Source of the DNA: Bacteroidales bacterium
GTDB taxonomy: Bacteria; Bacteroidota; Bacteroidia; Bacteroidales; P3
Assembly (NCBI GenBank): GCA_017988355.1
Contig: JAGNRX010000031.1
Location: forward strand, 1 to 9,929
Reading direction: 5' to 3'
Length of the DNA: 9,929 nt
Shown: positions 8,101 to 9,929 of the stretch, in pieces
How the letters are laid out: each line of letters opens with the position of its first letter
Numbering within the stretch: position 1 is the stretch's first letter
Position numbers and translations under genes: made by a program
Notes under the pieces: generated by a model
What the model was told of the DNA's origin: nothing
What the model saw: the letters and a program-made list of their open reading frames with translations, nothing else
Database searches by the model: none

Positions 8101-8719
8101 CTCTCTTCATTAATAAGATTGAAATGAATTTTGCAATAAAGAAAATAATAATAAAGTAGAGTATTGATAATATATAGCTAATAAATGAATTTGTTTCTGG
8201 ATAATAAGATGAGAAGTCTAAATAAGTAAAAGTCATATTATTTAAGGATAGGGCATAATCTGTCTTTTGAACTGACAGTTTTATCTTTTCTTTCCCTTTT
8301 AAATTAAACCTAAGATTAAAACTATTACTTAAATAATTGTTATTTAAAGAGTATTCATTCTTCAATAATGATGCATAAAGAATAATTGAATCCCCCTTCT
8401 TTTCATTCTTTAGAAGATAGTAACCGTTTAAAAGTTTAACGACACTTTTATCTAAACCATTAGAATAAAGCATGGGAATTGGAATATCATTATTAGTCCA
8501 TGAAACAAGATTGTTCTTATAATAAACAAACTTCTCCCCAGAGGTTTTAATGCTATCATACTCCTTATTAACCTCTAATTGTATTTCTTTGGCAATTCTT
8601 TCGTTTGAATGAGTTCTTGACTCGATAAACAATAATGATACAAACAAAAGAACAACTATTGTTATCCCAACAAGTTCTAACCTATTAATTATTTTCTGTC
8701 CAAAACCTTTATTCCTCAT
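5186..8719 (-). CDS. Large multi-spanning NtrY-like sensor histidine kinase
   Basis: This 1177-residue membrane sensor kinase autophosphorylates on His and passes phosphate to a response regulator. Segments in order: TM at about 12-32; an extracytoplasmic region to about 175; a block of seven or eight TM helices (about 178-431); a second large soluble region (about 432-670); two TM helices (about 673-692 and 706-726); a further sensor region (about 727-870); TM at about 873-893; HAMP (about 896-945); HisKA with phospho-acceptor H967 in VAHDIKNPLTPMKLS; HATPase_c with N-box N1079/N1083, G1 DNGYG at 1113-1117, F-box FTTK at 1131-1134 and G2 GSGLGL at 1137-1142. The AWREMAKQVAH context is typical of NtrY-like kinases. 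All catalytic motifs are present. The N-terminal half is markedly AT-rich and Ile-rich. No response regulator is adjacent, so the partner is encoded elsewhere. The ligand is unknown. Confidence 0.92.
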   Translation of the reverse strand: MRNKGFGQKIINRLELVGITIVVLLFVSLLFIESRTHSNERIAKEIQLEVNKEYDSIKTSGEKFVYYKNNLVSWTNNDIPIPMLYSNGLDKSVVKLLNGYYLLKNEKKGDSIILYASLLKNEYSLNNNYLSNSFNLRFNLKGKEKIKLSVQKTDYALSLNNMTFTYLDFSSYYPETNSFISYILSILYFIIIFFIAKFISILLMKRVRINNFTKLILLFISYSILYISLHYIQLSYLFYNSDFFSTINNTSFLVNSIGEVFLLQILIFVFVSNIEISQSNKNIKYFLMGLIIPASLIYFYSIEYILQAYQNIVSLADITKLDIPVFLLLFQIMIASYTLYLFIKKFLFEIDSKRVKFLLDYLFLLIGAVASCAVLFNSLSLYSFLVLGFSFYILLIIIKNELRTRNKLSSVLYIIILLVLFSIINGVLIYNNNYQKERHNIEVALKNISKDDDKGAEITLLEIEKTILRDTLFQSKLLKENNEKVEAYITNTYLKEINKTYSTEILICYADELLLINSIGKPINSKEYIDYRLSNSINVGKSKSIFRESKGLTEKVYLAYFEVKEEKRTKIVFIDCVKKKASKEMGYPDLLISQEAKEDELRADLNYFGVYKNNRLVLQVGNYNYPSELNPKANSWYESNGYSHYTLQNKKNNTIWIASIKDETLSDKLSLPSYLFLISSILLLIIQICINPKRFLSIKNLTLSNSLQITLIGIFLISFIVFGSMSVKYFNKLTDNTNKDILIEKTQSICYSLEDYFETSNNQADDIYYEIVDLSNTFLTDINIYDRNGFLLSSSRPKVFSQGIISKLINPHAFNQLSKSSKPLVYQEERIGNRDYSAAYMPIETEKGRIGYLHIPYIIQQKKIEDKILEFVSAYINVYILWITLALILSILLSNFITRPLRQLQERLKGVKLGQINEKIEWSRQDELGSLILSYNSMVDKLEESTNLLKKEEREGAWREMAKQVAHDIKNPLTPMKLSIQQLQRLQNSDIVKFHERFQELSPALIEQINALAQIASEFSDYSKDKKSLNEVTDISECIRTAIEVFENQENISIRYNNESEDKVLVLGDKQQYIRIFNNLIKNAVQALYGQKDGIIEIELKQLNQECKITIKDNGYGISKENQAMIFSSEFTTKVEGSGLGLSIVKSIIEIVGGRIDFVSDEGKGTSFIIHLPIWKP

Positions 8720-8739
8720 CCTTAAACAATAATTTTCAG

Positions 8740-8747
8740 CAAAGATA
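8740..8747 (-). promoter_or_regulatory. -7 box of the histidine kinase promoter
   Basis: Read leftward, the site is TATCTTTG (TAnnTTTG) followed by C, ending 20 bases before the kinase ATG, which predicts a leader of about 14 nt. The -33 region lacks a TTTG. AAGG directly abuts the ATG, too close for a normal Shine-Dalgarno site. This box supports the ATG at 8719 as the start. Confidence 0.55.
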
Positions 8748-8812
8748 ATAAATTAAATTCTTAAATATAACATTAAATTAATCAAATCACGCTCTTACCA
8801 TACCATTCTTTA

Positions 8813-8891
8813 CTTTAATCCGCTGAAACTTTGTTTTGATTTCCTGTCTCTTTGATTGATTATTCTATCTCTTTAGTCTAGTAAAAGACAA
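8813..8891. repeat. Second, shorter 21-bp-phased array related to 2270-2395
   Basis: Cores CTTTAATC (8813), TTTTGATT (8834), CTTTGATT (8850) and CTTTAGTC (8871) are spaced 21, 16 and 21 bp apart. The leftmost unit opens with CTTTAATCCGC, one base different from CTTTAATCCAC, which opens the leftmost unit of the first array. The array lies in the middle of the divergent gap between the kinase gene and rplU, outside both predicted -7 boxes. It is more degenerate than the first array, so this call depends on the comparison between the two. Confidence 0.5.
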
Positions 8892-9039
8892 AAGCACGAA
8901 AACAAAACACGTATTTACAACAAATCTCAAAGAAAAAAATAGACCTATTTAATTTATTTCATATCAACATATTATTATGCTATCTGAACTACATGAAGAA
9001 CTAACTCAAGAGAAAAAAACAAATTTTTTACTAACTATT

Positions 9040-9070
9040 TTTGGTAGTGAAGAAAAACTTAGTATCTTTG
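9040..9070 (+). promoter_or_regulatory. rplU promoter, near-consensus Bacteroidota type
   Basis: TTTG at 9040-9043, a 19-bp spacer and TATCTTTG at 9063-9070 match the Bacteroidota primary-sigma pattern TTTG-N19-TAnnTTTG. Transcription should start near 9077, giving a leader of about 34 nt before rplU. It is the best promoter in the window, as expected for ribosomal genes, and it may also drive rpmA and the 23S gene because no terminator follows. Confidence 0.85.
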
Positions 9071-9110
9071 CACCCCCAATTGAGAGGGAAAAAATACAAA
9101 AATACAAGAG

Positions 9111-9419
9111 ATGTACGCAATAGTAGAAATCGCAGGACAGCAATTCAAGGTTCAAAAAGATCAAAGACTTTTTGTTCATCGTCTTCAAGCAGAAGAAGGA
9201 GCACAATTAAGTTTTGACACCGTGATGCTAAAGGACTCTGATGGGGAGATAACCATTGGTGCTCCTAAAATTGACGGAGCTTCAGTTAAAGCAACTGTAT
9301 TAAAACATTTAAAAGGGGACAAAGTTCTTGTTTTCAAAAAGAAAAGAAGAAAAGGATACCAAAAAATGAATGGTCATCGTCAATATTTATCACAAATTCA
9401 AGTAACAGAAATTTTGTAA
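9111..9419 (+). CDS. rplU: 50S ribosomal protein L21
   Basis: The product is 102 residues, the usual length for bacterial L21, which binds 23S rRNA in the large subunit. It opens MYAIVEIAGQQFKV, typical of the family, and ends with the basic signature region KKKRRKGYQKMNGHRQ (about residues 76-91), which contains the L21 G-H-R motif. The ATG at 9111 is placed by the family N-terminus and by the promoter 40 bases upstream. No strong Shine-Dalgarno site is seen, which is normal in Bacteroidota. rpmA follows after 43 bp on the same strand with no hairpin between, so the two form the conserved rplU-rpmA pair. Confidence 0.98.
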   Translation: MYAIVEIAGQQFKVQKDQRLFVHRLQAEEGAQLSFDTVMLKDSDGEITIGAPKIDGASVKATVLKHLKGDKVLVFKKKRRKGYQKMNGHRQYLSQIQVTEIL

Positions 9420-9462
9420 TAAAGATTTTTAATAGTACATTAACAAGTAAAGAATATAGATT

Positions 9463-9720
9463 ATGGCTCACAAAAAAGGTGTCGGTAGTTCAAATAACGG
9501 ACGTGAATCGCAAAGTAAACGTTTAGGTGTTAAGATATTTGGTGGTCAAGCTTGCATAGCTGGAAACATTATAATCCGCCAAAGAGGTACAGTTCACAAC
9601 CCAGGCAACAATGTAGGAATCGGTAAAGACCATACATTATTTGCATTAGTTGACGGAGTTGTAGAATTCAAGAAACGTAGAAACGATAAATCATACGTAT
9701 CTATAAGACCAATTGCATAG
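9463..9720 (+). CDS. rpmA: 50S ribosomal protein L27
   Basis: The product is 85 residues, full length for bacterial L27, whose N-terminal tail reaches towards the peptidyl transferase centre. It begins directly with [16 protein letters not shown], so it lacks the cleavable N-terminal extension seen in Firmicutes. [17 protein letters not shown] and [12 protein letters not shown] carry the family signature. It lies 43 bp after rplU and is probably co-transcribed from the promoter at 9040-9070. What is unusual is the downstream neighbour: instead of another protein gene, the leader and 5' end of a 23S rRNA gene begin after 123 bp. Confidence 0.98.
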   Translation: MAHKKGVGSSNNGRESQSKRLGVKIFGGQACIAGNIIIRQRGTVHNPGNNVGIGKDHTLFALVDGVVEFKKRRNDKSYVSIRPIA

Positions 9721-9742
9721 ACAATAATTTTTAAATGATAAT

Positions 9743-9770
9743 TGACTTATTGCTTCATAACGATAAGTCA
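9743..9770 (+). other. Hairpin after rpmA without a U-tract
   Basis: TGACTTAT (9743-9750) and ATAAGTCA (9763-9770) form a perfect 8-bp AT-rich stem with a 12-base loop. It is followed by TCAAGAAGCG and not by a U-run, so it does not look like an intrinsic terminator. It could be an mRNA 3'-end or rRNA-precursor processing structure. Confidence 0.5.
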
Positions 9771-9775
9771 TCAAG

Positions 9776-9801
9776 AAGCGAGCCAAAATGTTGGCAAGCG
9801 A
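9776..9801 (+). other. Small hairpin flanked by a direct repeat in the 23S leader
   Basis: GCCAA-AATG-TTGGC (9782-9795) is a 5-bp stem with a 4-base loop, bracketed by two copies of AAGCGA (9776-9781 and 9796-9801). It lies about 50 bases before the 23S 5' end and is probably part of the precursor rRNA leader. No function can be assigned from sequence alone. Confidence 0.4.
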
Positions 9802-9804
9802 TTA

Positions 9805-9817
9805 GATCTTTGACATA
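9805..9817 (+). promoter_or_regulatory. boxA-like motif in the 23S leader
   Basis: GATCTTTGACATA resembles the CTTTGACATA motif that I recall from leaders and 16S-23S spacers of Bacteroidota rRNA operons, and loosely the boxA antitermination element (CTCTTTAACA type). It lies about 26 bases before the 23S start. Its presence suggests that this is a genuine rRNA leader, not an accidental fragment. Assignment as boxA is inference. Confidence 0.45.
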
Positions 9818-9843
9818 AAGGACATACAAGAAGAGAAACGAGA

Positions 9844-9929
9844 GAAAGAGAATTAGAGCGTACGGGGGATGCCTGTGGCTCTCAGAGGCGAAGAAGGACG
9901 TGACAAGCTGCGAAAAGCTACGGGGATTG
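9844..9929 (+). rRNA. rrl: 23S ribosomal RNA, 5' end (partial, runs off the window)
   Basis: From about 9856 the sequence follows the conserved 5' domain of bacterial 23S rRNA: GAGCGTACGGGGGATGCC, GGCTCTCAGAGGCG, AAGAAGGACGTG and AAGCTGCGAAAAGCT match it in order. GGCTCTC in place of E. coli GGCAGTC fits Bacteroidota. The start is placed at 9844 by counting back from GCGTAC (E. coli positions 15-20) and may be off by several bases. Only the first 86 bases or so are inside the window. The gene has the same orientation as rplU-rpmA. No 16S rRNA and no tRNA-Ile/Ala precede it here. Confidence 0.92.

Larger units (their letters stand above)
8720..9110. other. Divergent intergenic region between kinase and rplU
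   Basis: This 391-bp AT-rich gap separates the leftward kinase gene from rightward rplU. It contains the kinase -7 box near its left end, the 21-bp-phased array in the middle and the rplU promoter near its right end. Apart from these I see no tRNA, no strong hairpin and no convincing gene in it. Confidence 0.8.

Noticed and set aside
8977..9123. A 48-codon plus-strand reading frame ending inside rplU
   Set aside because: It spans the near-consensus rplU promoter and overlaps the rplU start out of frame; its product resembles nothing I know. It is most likely chance.
9006..9206. A 66-codon minus-strand frame over the rplU promoter and 5' end
   Set aside because: It is antisense to a certain ribosomal protein gene and its promoter, with a hydrophobic, low-complexity product and no promoter of its own.
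9743..9770. Hairpin after rpmA considered as an intrinsic terminator
   Set aside because: The stem is AT-rich and no U-tract follows on the plus strand.
9805..9812. GATCTTTG considered as a -7 box for a 23S promoter
   Set aside because: The first base differs from TAnnTTTG and no TTTG lies 19-21 bases upstream; it fits better as part of the boxA-like leader motif.
9721..9843. tRNA-Ile or tRNA-Ala, as expected before 23S
   Set aside because: The gap is short and holds no cloverleaf, no GGTTCGAATC-like T-arm and no acceptor stem pairing.

Overview
The window looks like chromosomal DNA from a low-GC member of the Bacteroidota, most likely near the Bacteroidales. Three independent signs point there. 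The promoters carry the Bacteroidota -7 box TAnnTTTG; the same nine bases TATCTTTGC occur before three of the four transcription units. The largest envelope gene has the TPR / PD40 propeller / carboxypeptidase-regulatory / OmpA_C layout known from PorE-type proteins of the type IX secretion system. The 23S rRNA 5' end carries the Bacteroidota-like GGCTCTC variant.

Layout. Bases 1-2210 (minus) hold mutS2, cut by the window edge so that only the C-terminal Smr domain is missing. Bases 2211-2478 hold the mutS2 promoter, a 21-bp-phased degenerate tandem repeat (2270-2395) and a strong intrinsic terminator (about 2403-2438) that ends the upstream gene. Bases 2479-5091 (minus) encode an 870-residue PorE-like OmpA-family protein; its last ~140 residues resemble a retropepsin-fold domain that has lost its catalytic aspartate. 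Bases 5186-8719 (minus) encode a 1177-residue multi-spanning NtrY-like sensor histidine kinase with no response regulator beside it. The 391-bp divergent gap 8720-9110 holds the kinase promoter, a second shorter copy of the 21-bp-phased repeat and a near-consensus rplU promoter. On the plus strand follow rplU (L21), rpmA (L27) and, 123 bp later, the 5' end of a 23S rRNA gene that runs off the window.

How they work together. mutS2, the envelope protein and the kinase look like separately promoted leftward genes. rplU, rpmA and the 23S gene are co-directional, with no evident terminator or good promoter between rpmA and the rRNA. L21 and L27 (both large-subunit proteins) and 23S rRNA could therefore share a transcript. 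No 16S gene or tRNA lies upstream of this 23S copy within the window, so it is apparently not in the usual 16S-tRNA-23S operon. The window ends 86 bases into the 23S gene, which could be an assembly edge at a repeated rRNA gene, so this junction needs verification. The strongest leads are the rpmA-23S junction, the two 21-bp-phased intergenic arrays and the apparently inactivated retropepsin-like domain.
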